Below are positions 1 to 5,403 of a stretch of 5,724 nucleotides of DNA, piece after piece. The DNA is taken from positions 1-5,724 of the forward strand of contig DATHSN010000108.1 of assembly GCA_035464115.1 (NCBI GenBank), given 5' to 3'. The stretch is from DATHSN01 sp035464115 (GTDB lineage: Bacteria; Actinomycetota; Acidimicrobiia; Acidimicrobiales; SKKL01). The position numbers and the translations under genes are program-made. The stretch's first letter is position 1; every line of letters begins with the position of its first letter. The notes under the pieces were generated by a model that saw nothing but the letters and a program-made list of their open reading frames with translations, did no database searches and was not told the origin of the DNA.

Positions 1-1
1 G

Positions 2-313
2 GTCAACATCTATCCGGCCGAGATCGAGGCCGTGCTCCACGACCATCCGGCCATCGCCGACGTCGCCGTGTTCGGGCTCCCCGACGACGAGTGGGGCGAA
101 CAGGTGAAGGCCGCCGTCCAGCTGCGCGAGGGCGTGGCGCCGTCCGAGCAGCTGGCCGACGACATCATGGCCTTCGCCCGGGAGCGCCTCGCGGGGTACA
201 AGGTGCCCCGCTCGATCGACTGGCAGACCGAGCTCCCCCGGCACCCCACCGGCAAGCTCTACACGCGGCTGCTGCGCGACCCGTACTGGACCGACCGGAG
301 CACGGCCATCTGA
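2..313 (+). CDS. Acyl-CoA synthetase (AMP-binding family), C-terminal end only
   Basis: This is the 3' end of a gene whose start lies left of the window; the frame is open from base 2 and ends at TGA 311-313, giving 103 visible residues. They match the small C-terminal domain of ANL-superfamily adenylating enzymes, which turn a carboxylic acid, ATP and CoA into an acyl-CoA in the cytoplasm. The visible start VNIYPAEIEAVL is the conserved segment just after the domain hinge. It is followed by HPAIADVAVFGLPDDEWGE, the usual beta-strand and turn of this domain. Near the end, PTGKLYTRLLRDPYW carries the conserved adenylation lysine (visible residue 85, codon 254-256). The -RDPYW ending is common in actinobacterial FadD-like proteins. 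The substrate cannot be told because the acyl-binding domain is missing. The gene converges on the hydrolase gene, with 40 bp between them. Confidence 0.93.
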   Translation, partial: VNIYPAEIEAVLHDHPAIADVAVFGLPDDEWGEQVKAAVQLREGVAPSEQLADDIMAFARERLAGYKVPRSIDWQTELPRHPTGKLYTRLLRDPYWTDRSTAI

Positions 314-320
314 TCAGGGC

Positions 321-345
321 CGGCCGCTGCACGCGACGGCGGCCG
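321..345. terminator. Hairpin between convergent genes, possible bidirectional terminator
   Basis: Bases 321-327 (CGGCCGC) pair perfectly with 339-345 (GCGGCCG) across an 11-nt loop. The hairpin sits in the 40-bp gap between the stop of the acyl-CoA synthetase (313) and the stop of the leftward hydrolase (354). It begins about 8 nt after either stop, a suitable place to end both transcripts. Neither side has a T tract, which is common for GC-rich actinobacterial terminators but weakens the call. GGCC-rich inverted repeats also arise by chance in DNA of this composition. Confidence 0.4.
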
Positions 346-353
346 CCACCGCG

Positions 354-1160
354 TCAGGAGGTGAGGAACGCCACGATGGCCGGCCAGGCGGCGCGGTCCT
401 GCACCAAGAAGAGGTGGCCGCCGTCGAACACCTCGAGGCGGGCGTCGGGCAGGCGCGCGGCCAGCGCCTCGGCGTTGGCGAGCGGGGCGATGCCGTCGAA
501 GCGGCCGGCGGCCACGAGGGTGGTCGTGGCGATGCCGGCCAGGCGGTCCCAGGTGTCGTGGTGCCGGCGGGCCTCGAGCTGGCGCCGGGCCCCGTCGGCC
601 CGCCCGGGCTCCTCGGCGCCCACCGCGGCGGCCGCCTCGGCCTGCGCCCGCAGCTGGGCCAGCACCTCGGGGTGCGCGGCGCGCCAGGCCGCGTCGCGCC
701 GCACGTCGGACAGCTCGAGCTGGCGCTCGAACCGGACGTCGGGGTCGAGCGCCGCCAGCTCGTGCAGCGGGTACGACGCCCCGCCCGCGCCACCGGCCGA
801 CGTGCAGCACAGCACGAGGCGGTCGATCCGGTTCGGGTGCCTCAGCGCCAGCTCCTGGGCGACCATCCCCCCGAACGACACCCCGACGACGTGGGCGCGG
901 TCCCACCCGAGGGCGTCGAGCAGCGCGTCGGCGTCGTCGGCGTAGTCGGCCATCGTCCAGTCGCCGGGCGGCGACGAGCTGCGACCGAGGCCCCGTTGGT
1001 CGTAGGCCAGCACCTCGCACGCCCGGGGCAGCGGACCGTCGAGCACGCCGGGGCGGACCCGCAGATCGCCGCCGGTGCCGCCGATGAACAGCGCGCGCGG
1101 ACCCTCGCCCGCGATCTCGTAGGTGACGTCGACGCCAGTGGCGACGCGGACGTGGGGCAC
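354..1160 (-). CDS. Alpha/beta-fold hydrolase
   Basis: This 268-residue protein has the full plan of a soluble alpha/beta hydrolase. The nucleophile elbow is GVSFGG with Ser95, preceded by the AYDQRGLGRSS strand-turn (52-62) typical of the family. A candidate catalytic acid is Asp222 in AAGRFDGIAP, and the catalytic histidine is His249 in FDGGHLFLVQD near the C terminus. A lid of about 80 residues (roughly 123-205), rich in Ala, Arg and Glu, separates the halves. The loop that is HG in many relatives reads FIGGTGGD (25-32) here, which should form the oxyanion hole. No signal peptide is seen, so it is probably cytoplasmic. The GTG start lies 3 nt after the stop of the LLM oxidoreductase gene and has no clear Shine-Dalgarno site, which suggests translational coupling. 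The family covers esterases, enol-lactonases and C-C hydrolases, so the substrate stays open. Confidence 0.9.
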   Translation of the reverse strand: MPHVRVATGVDVTYEIAGEGPRALFIGGTGGDLRVRPGVLDGPLPRACEVLAYDQRGLGRSSSPPGDWTMADYADDADALLDALGWDRAHVVGVSFGGMVAQELALRHPNRIDRLVLCCTSAGGAGGASYPLHELAALDPDVRFERQLELSDVRRDAAWRAAHPEVLAQLRAQAEAAAAVGAEEPGRADGARRQLEARRHHDTWDRLAGIATTTLVAAGRFDGIAPLANAEALAARLPDARLEVFDGGHLFLVQDRAAWPAIVAFLTS

Positions 1161-1163
1161 CGC

Positions 1164-2069
1164 TCAGCGGCCCCAGGCGCGCAGCACGTCGAGGGTGGCC
1201 TCGTTCTCGTCGGCGGTGCGGGGCATGATCGCCGCGCCGAAGTCGGTGACGCCGCCGTCGGCGAGGCGGCGCAGGCCGGCCTCCACCTCGGCCTCGCTGC
1301 CCACGATGGCGATGTCGGCCGGGGAGGCCACGCCCTCGCGGTCGAGCATGGCCCGGTACGACGGGAGCTGGCCGTAGATCGCCAGGTTCTCGCCGATCGA
1401 GGCCCGGGCCCCGTCGGGGTCGTCGGTGACGCAGATCGGCAGCGCGGCGACGACCCGCGGCGCGGCGTGCCCGGCGGCGTCGGCGGCGGCGGTGATCGAC
1501 GGGACGATGTGGTCGGCCAGCGCGCGGGGGCCGGTGCACCAGGTGATGGTGCCGGCGCCCACCGAGCCGGCCAGGCGCAGCATCTGGGGACCGAGCGCGG
1601 CGATGAGCAGCGGGGGGGCGGCCGCGTCGCGCACGTCGACCGATCCCACGGCGGTCACGTGGTCGCCGCGCACCGACACCTGCTCGCCGCGCAGCATCGG
1701 CACCAGCGCCTCGAGGTACTCGCGCAGGTAGCCGACGGGCTTGTCGAACGAGATGCCCCACATGCCCTCGACCACGGGCTGGTGCGACAGCCCGATGCCG
1801 AGCACGAGGCGGTTCCCGGTGGCGGCCTGCACGGTGAGCGCCTGGCTGGCCAGCGCCTGGGGGTGACGGGGCTGCACGGGCACCACCGCGGTGCCGAGCT
1901 CGATGCCGGGCACCTCGCGGCCGGCCACCGCCAGCGCGGTGAGGGCGTCGGTGCCGAAGATCTGCGCCAGCCAGTAGGTGGCGAAGCCGTCGTCGGCCGC
2001 TTGGCGCACCCCTGCGATGGTGCCGGCGAGCGAGTTGATCGAGCTCGATCCGTTGATCCCGATGCGCAC
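1164..2069 (-). CDS. F420-dependent LLM-class (luciferase-like) oxidoreductase
   Basis: The 301-residue product is a luciferase-like TIM-barrel enzyme. In actinobacteria such proteins mostly use the deazaflavin F420 for hydride transfer. Family signs are the MRIGING start strand, DDGFATYWLAQIFGTDALTALA (26-47), VPGIELGTAVVPVQPRHP (53-70), and the GNRLVLGIGLSHQ segment (85-97), which faces the cofactor site in relatives. PLLIAALGPQMLRLAG (153-168) is the usual later cofactor-binding strand. The pattern resembles the actinobacterial subgroup typified by MSMEG_4879; that is from memory, not a search. Length is normal for the family. The GTG start at 2069 is chosen because GAGGGGGAG (2085-2077) lies 7 nt upstream. 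It leads a two-gene unit with the hydrolase. The substrate is unknown. Confidence 0.9.
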   Translation of the reverse strand: MRIGINGSSSINSLAGTIAGVRQAADDGFATYWLAQIFGTDALTALAVAGREVPGIELGTAVVPVQPRHPQALASQALTVQAATGNRLVLGIGLSHQPVVEGMWGISFDKPVGYLREYLEALVPMLRGEQVSVRGDHVTAVGSVDVRDAAAPPLLIAALGPQMLRLAGSVGAGTITWCTGPRALADHIVPSITAAADAAGHAAPRVVAALPICVTDDPDGARASIGENLAIYGQLPSYRAMLDREGVASPADIAIVGSEAEVEAGLRRLADGGVTDFGAAIMPRTADENEATLDVLRAWGR

Positions 2070-2076
2070 GTGTGGT

Positions 2077-2085
2077 CTCCCCCTC
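2077..2085 (-). promoter_or_regulatory. Shine-Dalgarno site of the LLM oxidoreductase gene
   Basis: On the minus strand this reads GAGGGGGAG, 7 nt before the GTG at 2069. It fixes this GTG as the start, since no ATG is nearby in frame. Confidence 0.7.
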
Positions 2086-2117
2086 GATGAGCCGCCGACC
2101 TCCGGCGAGCGGTTCGG

Positions 2118-2123
2118 ACCCTA
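2118..2123 (-). promoter_or_regulatory. Possible -10 box for the LLM-hydrolase unit
   Basis: On the minus strand the bases read TAGGGT, which fits the TANNNT pattern of actinobacterial -10 boxes. It would give a leader of roughly 40 nt before the GTG at 2069. No TTGAC-like -35 box is seen at 16-18 bp, and that stretch is taken up by the GC hairpin ending the ATPase gene. The call is weak and rests on position and the -10 match alone. Confidence 0.3.
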
Positions 2124-2127
2124 TCGG

Positions 2128-2155
2128 CGCCGTCCGCGCTCCGGCGCGGTCGGCG
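2128..2155 (-). terminator. Strong GC hairpin after the AAA+ ATPase gene
   Basis: The arms are CGCCG + CCGCGC (2128-2132, 2134-2139) and GCGCGG + CGGCG (2144-2149, 2151-2155). They pair over 11 bp with a single T/T mismatch and a 4-nt loop. On the minus strand the hairpin begins 2 nt after the TGA of the ATPase gene (2158-2160). There is no T tract, so it would be a U-less GC-rich terminator. It separates the CIS ATPase transcript from the metabolic unit to the left, although the putative promoter of that unit overlaps its edge. Confidence 0.55.
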
Positions 2156-2157
2156 GG

Positions 2158-4107
2158 TCAACGCTCGGCGTCGGGGCCGTTGACGAGGGCGTGGTAGGGC
2201 CCGAAGTCGTCGGCGGTGCGGAGCCGACCCAGCTTCTGGTACTCGCGCTTCATGCCGAACATCACCGTCTCCATGGTGATCGGCGTGCCCGCCTCGGCGG
2301 CGAGGAACGCGGTGTTCAGCGCGGCGTTGCGGATCGACCCGCCCGACAGCTCGAAGTGGCTGGCGAGGAAGTCGAGGTCGACGTCGGCGACGGGCGCCGC
2401 GGCCGGGAAGCTCTGGGCCCAGATGGCGCGGCGCTCGCGCTCGTCGGGGACGGGGAACTCGAGCGCGACGTGGATCCGCCGCAGGAACGCGTTGTCGATG
2501 TTCTTCTGGAAGTTCGTGGCGAGGACCACGAAGCCGTCGTAGGACTCGAGGCGCTGCAGCAGGTACGACGTCTCGATGTTGGCGTAGCGGTCGTGGGCGT
2601 CGGACACCTCCGAGCGCTTGCCGAACAGGGCGTCGGCCTCGTCGAAGAACAGCACCACGTTGCCCGCGGCGGCCGCGTCGAACAGCTGCTCGAGGTGCTT
2701 CTCGGTCTCGCCGATGTACTTGCTGACCACGGACGACAGCTCGAGCTTGTAGAGGTCGAGGCCGAGCTCGCCGGCGATGATCTCGGCGGTGAGGGTCTTG
2801 CCCGTGCCCGACGGGCCCGAGAACAGCGCCACCAGCCCGGCCGACGGCACGGCCCGGAAGCCCCAGTCGCCGTAGACCACGTCGCGCTGGCGGTAGCGCG
2901 ACGCCAGCTCGCGCAGCTGGGCCAGCCGATCGGGGGTGACGACGAGGTCGTCCCACGTGCGGCGGGGGCGGATGCGGCGGGCCAGGCGGTCGATGCGGCC
3001 GGCGGCGAGGCGGCGCACGGCGGCGTCGAGATCGGTGCCGGGTCCGATGGCGGCGCGCGCGTCGCCCACCAGGCGCAGCTGGTCGGCGGTGAGGCGGTGC
3101 CCGGCCCGATCGTCGGTGCCGAGGACCTCCCGCCACTCCTCGGGACGCGCCTCGGGAGCGTCGGGGTGCAGCTCGGTCCACGGCTGCCGGGGCAGCTCGT
3201 CGATCGGCAGGTCGAGCCGCGACGACAGCGCCCACGCCAGGTGGTCGGCCCGCTCGACGCGCCGTCGGGCCTCGGCCGGGAGCGTGTCGCCGAGCTCGAG
3301 GATGACACCGAGCCCCGCCACCGTGGCCTGGCGCACGACGGCGTCCCAGGTGTCGGCGTCGGGTGGGAGGTCGACGACGAGGAACGAGGTGGCGGCGGTG
3401 CCGGCCAGGGCCGCCTGCAGCCGACGGGTGCGATCGGGGCCGGCCACCACGGTGAGGCGGTGGGCGCCGGGCGCGCCGGCGCGCTCGATGATCTCGTGGC
3501 CGGCCGGGAGGGCCGGGTCGGTCGACGTGTCGCCGACCAGTGCCCACAGCACCGTCGGGGCCACCGCCACGGTGGCCGACGACCACGCGCCGGGCTGATC
3601 GACCGCCACCAGAGCCGCGCGGCGCAGGCGGCCGTCGGGTGCGAGCGTCGCCACGCCGGGATGGTCGGCGCCGAACACCTGGTTCAGCGTGTGCACGGTC
3701 GGGCGCACGGAGGTGACGTCGTCGTGCACGTAGCCGAGGAGGCGTTGGCGGGCCGGATCGAGCTCGACCGCCGCCGCCAGCGCGAGCACCTCGGCCTCGG
3801 CGGGGCCGAGCGCGGCGTGGGCGGCGATGCGCCCGAGCGGGGTGTCGGCGCCGAGGGCGTCGTGGAACCGGGCCCGCACCTCGTCGATCTCGCCGCCGAC
3901 CGCCGCGTCGATCTCGGCCCAGGCCGCCGGATCGGGTGGCACGAACCCCGGCAGCTCCGCGATCATCCGGTCGAGGTCGGCCTCGGCGATGCGCAGGCCG
4001 GCGAACGGGTCGGGCGGGGCGCCCCGGCCGATGCGGGCGCGCAGCGCCTCGCGCCGCAGCAGGACGTCGGCGAGATCGGTCCACGGCGGGGGAGGGGGCG
4101 GGGCCAC
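2158..4107 (-). CDS. AAA+ ATPase of a contractile injection system (Afp15/PVC15-like)
   Basis: With the GTG at 4107 as start, the protein has 649 residues. The first ~380 form a variable, mostly helical N-terminal region that starts with six prolines and carries no catalytic motif I recognise. The AAA+ module follows: Walker A GPSGTGKT (431-438, Lys437), Walker B VLFFDEAD (Asp489, Glu490), sensor 1 LATNF (Asn532), arginine-finger candidates FLRRIH (Arg543, Arg544) and sensor 2 GGSIRN (Arg593). The segments SKYIGETEKHLEQLF and DRYANIETSYLLQRLE are typical of the single-AAA ATPases encoded in extracellular CIS clusters. Their exact role in particle assembly is unsettled. The product is probably cytoplasmic. 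It is divergent from the lipoprotein, spike-tip and sheath genes. The start is uncertain: GTG codons at 4158 and 4194 are also in frame, and none has a well-spaced Shine-Dalgarno site. The frame stays open far upstream, but only as antisense to other genes. Confidence 0.9.
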   Translation of the reverse strand: MAPPPPPPWTDLADVLLRREALRARIGRGAPPDPFAGLRIAEADLDRMIAELPGFVPPDPAAWAEIDAAVGGEIDEVRARFHDALGADTPLGRIAAHAALGPAEAEVLALAAAVELDPARQRLLGYVHDDVTSVRPTVHTLNQVFGADHPGVATLAPDGRLRRAALVAVDQPGAWSSATVAVAPTVLWALVGDTSTDPALPAGHEIIERAGAPGAHRLTVVAGPDRTRRLQAALAGTAATSFLVVDLPPDADTWDAVVRQATVAGLGVILELGDTLPAEARRRVERADHLAWALSSRLDLPIDELPRQPWTELHPDAPEARPEEWREVLGTDDRAGHRLTADQLRLVGDARAAIGPGTDLDAAVRRLAAGRIDRLARRIRPRRTWDDLVVTPDRLAQLRELASRYRQRDVVYGDWGFRAVPSAGLVALFSGPSGTGKTLTAEIIAGELGLDLYKLELSSVVSKYIGETEKHLEQLFDAAAAGNVVLFFDEADALFGKRSEVSDAHDRYANIETSYLLQRLESYDGFVVLATNFQKNIDNAFLRRIHVALEFPVPDERERRAIWAQSFPAAAPVADVDLDFLASHFELSGGSIRNAALNTAFLAAEAGTPITMETVMFGMKREYQKLGRLRTADDFGPYHALVNGPDAER

Positions 4108-4197
4108 GACCCGACAGTCAAGCTGGCCCAGCCGATCCGGCCCCGAGGCGGCGAGCACCTCCCCTGTGCGCCGGTGCGACGCCGGGGAGGGCACGGA
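4108..4197. other. Divergent intergenic region between ATPase and lipoprotein genes
   Basis: These 90 bp separate the chosen ATPase start from the lipoprotein start and should hold at least one promoter. There is no TA dinucleotide in the stretch, so no TANNNT -10 box can be drawn on either strand. TTGACT occurs on the minus strand (4121-4116), but it lies too close to the ATPase start and nothing like a -10 box follows. The promoters may lie inside the neighbouring genes or use an unfamiliar sigma factor. The only clear signal is the lipoprotein Shine-Dalgarno site. Confidence 0.5.
4184..4190 (+). promoter_or_regulatory. Shine-Dalgarno site of the lipoprotein gene
   Basis: GGGGAGG lies 7 nt before the GTG at 4198. 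It decides between that start and a second in-frame GTG at 4207, which would be 16 nt away. Confidence 0.7.
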
Positions 4198-4743
4198 GTG
4201 GCTCGAGTGCTGACGACAGATGGCGCCACGCACCCCGTCGACGCGCGGCGACGCCGGCCCCGGCGGCTCGCGGCGCTGGCGATGGCGGCCGCGGCCATCG
4301 TCGCCGCCTGTTCCGACGACGGCGTCGAGCGCGACGAGAGCGGCCAGATCATCGGCGCCGGCGACGTCTCGGTGTTCGAGCTCGCCGTCGGCGACTGCCT
4401 CGACCCGGGCGAGCAGGTCGGCACCGAGATCGGCGACATCCGCGCCGTGCCCTGCGACGAGGAGCACACCATGGAGGTGTTCGCCCTGCCGGTCTGGCCC
4501 GACACCGAGAGCGACGTGTTCCCGGGGTCGAACCAGCTGAGCGACTTCGCCGACGCGGCCTGTCTCGACGAGTTCTTCGGCTACGTCGGCATCGACTACG
4601 TCGACTCCGAGCTGTTCTTCTCGTACCTCCTGCCGACGCTGTCGGGCTGGAACGACGCCGACCCGCCCGATCGCCAGGTGGTGTGCGTCATCGTCACCGA
4701 CGGCGAGCCGCTCACCGGCTCGGTGCGCGACTCGCGGCGCTGA
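4198..4743 (+). CDS. Septum-formation-type lipoprotein
   Basis: This 181-residue protein is predicted to be exported and lipid-anchored. Its N-terminus has a cluster of arginines (RRRRPRR, 17-23), a hydrophobic stretch (LAALAMAAAAIVAA, 24-37) and the lipobox VAAC with Cys38 as the lipidated residue. The mature part follows the pattern of the actinobacterial 'septum formation' domain (Pfam Septum_form): AVGDCLD (Cys67), then AVPCDEEHTMEVFA (Cys86, His90), then Cys122 and Cys163. Four cysteines spaced in pairs suggest two disulfides, which fits a location outside the membrane. The domain's molecular function is not known, and the family name does not prove a role in division. It is divergent from the CIS ATPase and ends 57 bp before the spike-tip gene, so it is nested in the CIS locus. 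The run of basic residues could also suit Tat export, although the usual twin-arginine consensus is not complete. Confidence 0.82.
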   Translation: MARVLTTDGATHPVDARRRRPRRLAALAMAAAAIVAACSDDGVERDESGQIIGAGDVSVFELAVGDCLDPGEQVGTEIGDIRAVPCDEEHTMEVFALPVWPDTESDVFPGSNQLSDFADAACLDEFFGYVGIDYVDSELFFSYLLPTLSGWNDADPPDRQVVCVIVTDGEPLTGSVRDSRR

Positions 4744-4770
4744 CCCCGGCACCGGCCCCGGCGCACGGCC

Positions 4771-4776
4771 TACGCT
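4771..4776 (+). promoter_or_regulatory. Possible -10 box for the DUF4280 gene
   Basis: TACGCT fits the TANNNT pattern and stands 24 nt before the ATG at 4801. It would give a short leader of about 18 nt that still holds the AGGAGG site. The bases 17 bp upstream (4748-4753, GGCACC) do not resemble TTGACA, so this is tentative. Read-through from the lipoprotein gene 57 bp upstream is the alternative. Confidence 0.3.
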
Positions 4777-4800
4777 GCGGCGACGGACCGAGGAGGCAGC

Positions 4801-5190
4801 ATGGGGATCCAGGTGACGACCGGGGCGATGATGACCTGCTCGTTCGGTGTCGCGCCGAGCGCGCTCTCGGTGGTGCCCGCCAAGATGGTGATGGCGGGGG
4901 GCAAGCCGGCGGCGACGATCCTCGACAACGTCCCGGTGGTCAACATCCCGCCGTTCGGCATGTGCACCTCGCTGTCGAACCCGACGGTCGCATCGGCCAC
5001 CGCGGCGGCGCTCGGTGTGCTCACCCCGATGCCGTGCGTCCCGGTCACGACCGCGCCGTGGGCGCCCGGATCGCCGACGGTGCTCGTCGGCAACACGCCC
5101 ACGCTCAACGAGTCCTCGAAGTGCGTGTGCGCCTGGGGCGGCATGATCTCGTTCAGCTTTCCGGGCCAGGTCACGGTGATGGTCCCCTGA
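4801..5190 (+). CDS. DUF4280 / PAAR-like spike-tip protein
   Basis: The 129-residue protein matches the DUF4280 pattern: GAMMTCSFG near the start, then KPAATILDNVPVVNIPPFGMCTSLSNP (35-61), then MPCVPVTTAPWAPG (77-90), then LNESSKCVCAWGGMISF (102-118). DUF4280 proteins are PAAR-like and are found with contractile injection systems. There they are thought to form the small beta-structured tip that caps the spike. The five cysteines (13, 55, 79, 108, 110) sit at family positions and may bind a metal, as the PAAR zinc site does; that is inference. There is no C-terminal extension, so it carries no toxin of its own. The ATG start is firm because AGGAGG (4791-4796) lies 4 nt upstream. It stands alone, 218 bp ahead of the sheath gene, and may be transcribed from its own promoter. 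Confidence 0.88.
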   Translation: MGIQVTTGAMMTCSFGVAPSALSVVPAKMVMAGGKPAATILDNVPVVNIPPFGMCTSLSNPTVASATAAALGVLTPMPCVPVTTAPWAPGSPTVLVGNTPTLNESSKCVCAWGGMISFSFPGQVTVMVP

Positions 5191-5198
5191 AAATGGTC

Positions 5199-5222
5199 CC
5201 GTGCTCCACTTGTGGCGCACGG
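5199..5222. repeat. 24-bp interrupted palindrome: operator or terminator
   Basis: The arms are CCGTGC + CCAC (5199-5204, 5206-5209) and GTGG + GCACGG (5212-5215, 5217-5222). They pair perfectly around a central TT, with one mismatched pair (T5205 and C5216). As RNA it could fold with a CUUG tetraloop. It starts 8 nt after the DUF4280 stop, so it could end that transcript, but no T tract follows. As DNA it looks like an operator for a dimeric regulator, 15 bp upstream of a -10-like TACATT. Confidence 0.6.
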
Positions 5223-5237
5223 CACCCGTCAGGCGGC

Positions 5238-5243
5238 TACATT
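5238..5243 (+). promoter_or_regulatory. Possible -10 box (TACATT) upstream of the sheath gene
   Basis: TACATT matches TATAAT at 4 of 6 positions and lies downstream of the 24-bp palindrome. No good -35 box is found at 16-18 bp; TTGTGG at 5210-5215 lies 22 bp away, which is too far. A transcript from here would begin near 5250 and have a leader of about 160 nt. Confidence 0.3.
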
Positions 5244-5273
5244 CACCGCCCGTGGGGATCACTGGGGTCAGGC

Positions 5274-5302
5274 GTCACATGACGTCGTGCCTGCACTACT
5301 CT
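5274..5302 (+). promoter_or_regulatory. Possible promoter of the sheath operon (-35 GTCACA, -10 TACTCT)
   Basis: GTCACA (5274-5279) matches TTGACA at 4 of 6 positions. It is separated by exactly 17 bp from TACTCT (5297-5302), which fits the TANNNT pattern. Transcription would start near 5309, giving a leader of about 100 nt. The -35 box lies inside a 12-bp palindrome, CGTCACATGACG (5273-5284), so a regulator bound there could block or recruit RNA polymerase. It is the best-spaced promoter candidate in this gap but is still only a motif match. Confidence 0.35.
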
Positions 5303-5326
5303 TCGTGACCTCGCCGGCTGTCCCGG

Positions 5327-5340
5327 AGCACCGCGGTGCT
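5327..5340. repeat. Perfect 14-bp palindrome in the sheath leader
   Basis: AGCACCGCGGTGCT is identical to its reverse complement. As DNA it could be a dimer binding site. As RNA it would form a 5-bp stem with a CGCG loop, 69 nt before the sheath start. It is not followed by a T tract, so a simple terminator is less likely. Confidence 0.55.
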
Positions 5341-5398
5341 GTTGGGCTGACGTTGGCGTCCCGTCCGGGGCGTCATCCTTCGATGCGCTCGATGCAAC

Positions 5399-5403
5399 GG
5401 GAG
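5399..5403 (+). promoter_or_regulatory. Shine-Dalgarno site of the sheath gene
   Basis: GGGAG lies 5 nt before the GTG at 5409. It supports that GTG as the start, which also gives the N-terminus expected for the family (MATTYLTPGVYVEE). Confidence 0.65.

Noticed and set aside
414..2090. 558-residue plus-strand frame opposite the hydrolase and LLM genes
   Set aside because: It has no recognisable motif and is antisense to two well-supported genes. GC-rich codon bias keeps such frames open.
4088..4103. Possible G-quadruplex (G runs of 5, 5 and 4)
   Set aside because: Only three runs of three or more G are present, so a standard four-run quadruplex cannot form. The G-rich strand is not the ATPase mRNA.
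1978..4197. Long plus-strand frame opposite the ATPase and LLM genes, continuous with the lipoprotein frame
   Set aside because: Only the last 181 residues, from the GTG at 4198 with its Shine-Dalgarno site, look like a real protein. The rest is low-complexity Gly/Val/Ala/Arg antisense sequence.
5179..5200. Direct repeat ATGGTCCC at 5179-5186 and 5193-5200 around the DUF4280 stop
   Set aside because: Only 8 bp and two copies, one of them within codons; chance is a sufficient explanation. It shows no attachment-site context.
4770..5225. 151-residue minus-strand frame opposite the DUF4280 gene
   Set aside because: It is the codon-register mirror of the DUF4280 frame, with no ribosome site and no known family pattern.
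4108..5262. Extension of the ATPase frame on the minus strand to a 1034-residue protein
   Set aside because: The extra part is antisense to the lipoprotein and DUF4280 genes, both with strong family signatures and ribosome sites. Its composition (Arg, His, Asp, Val) is typical of a shadow frame in GC-rich DNA.
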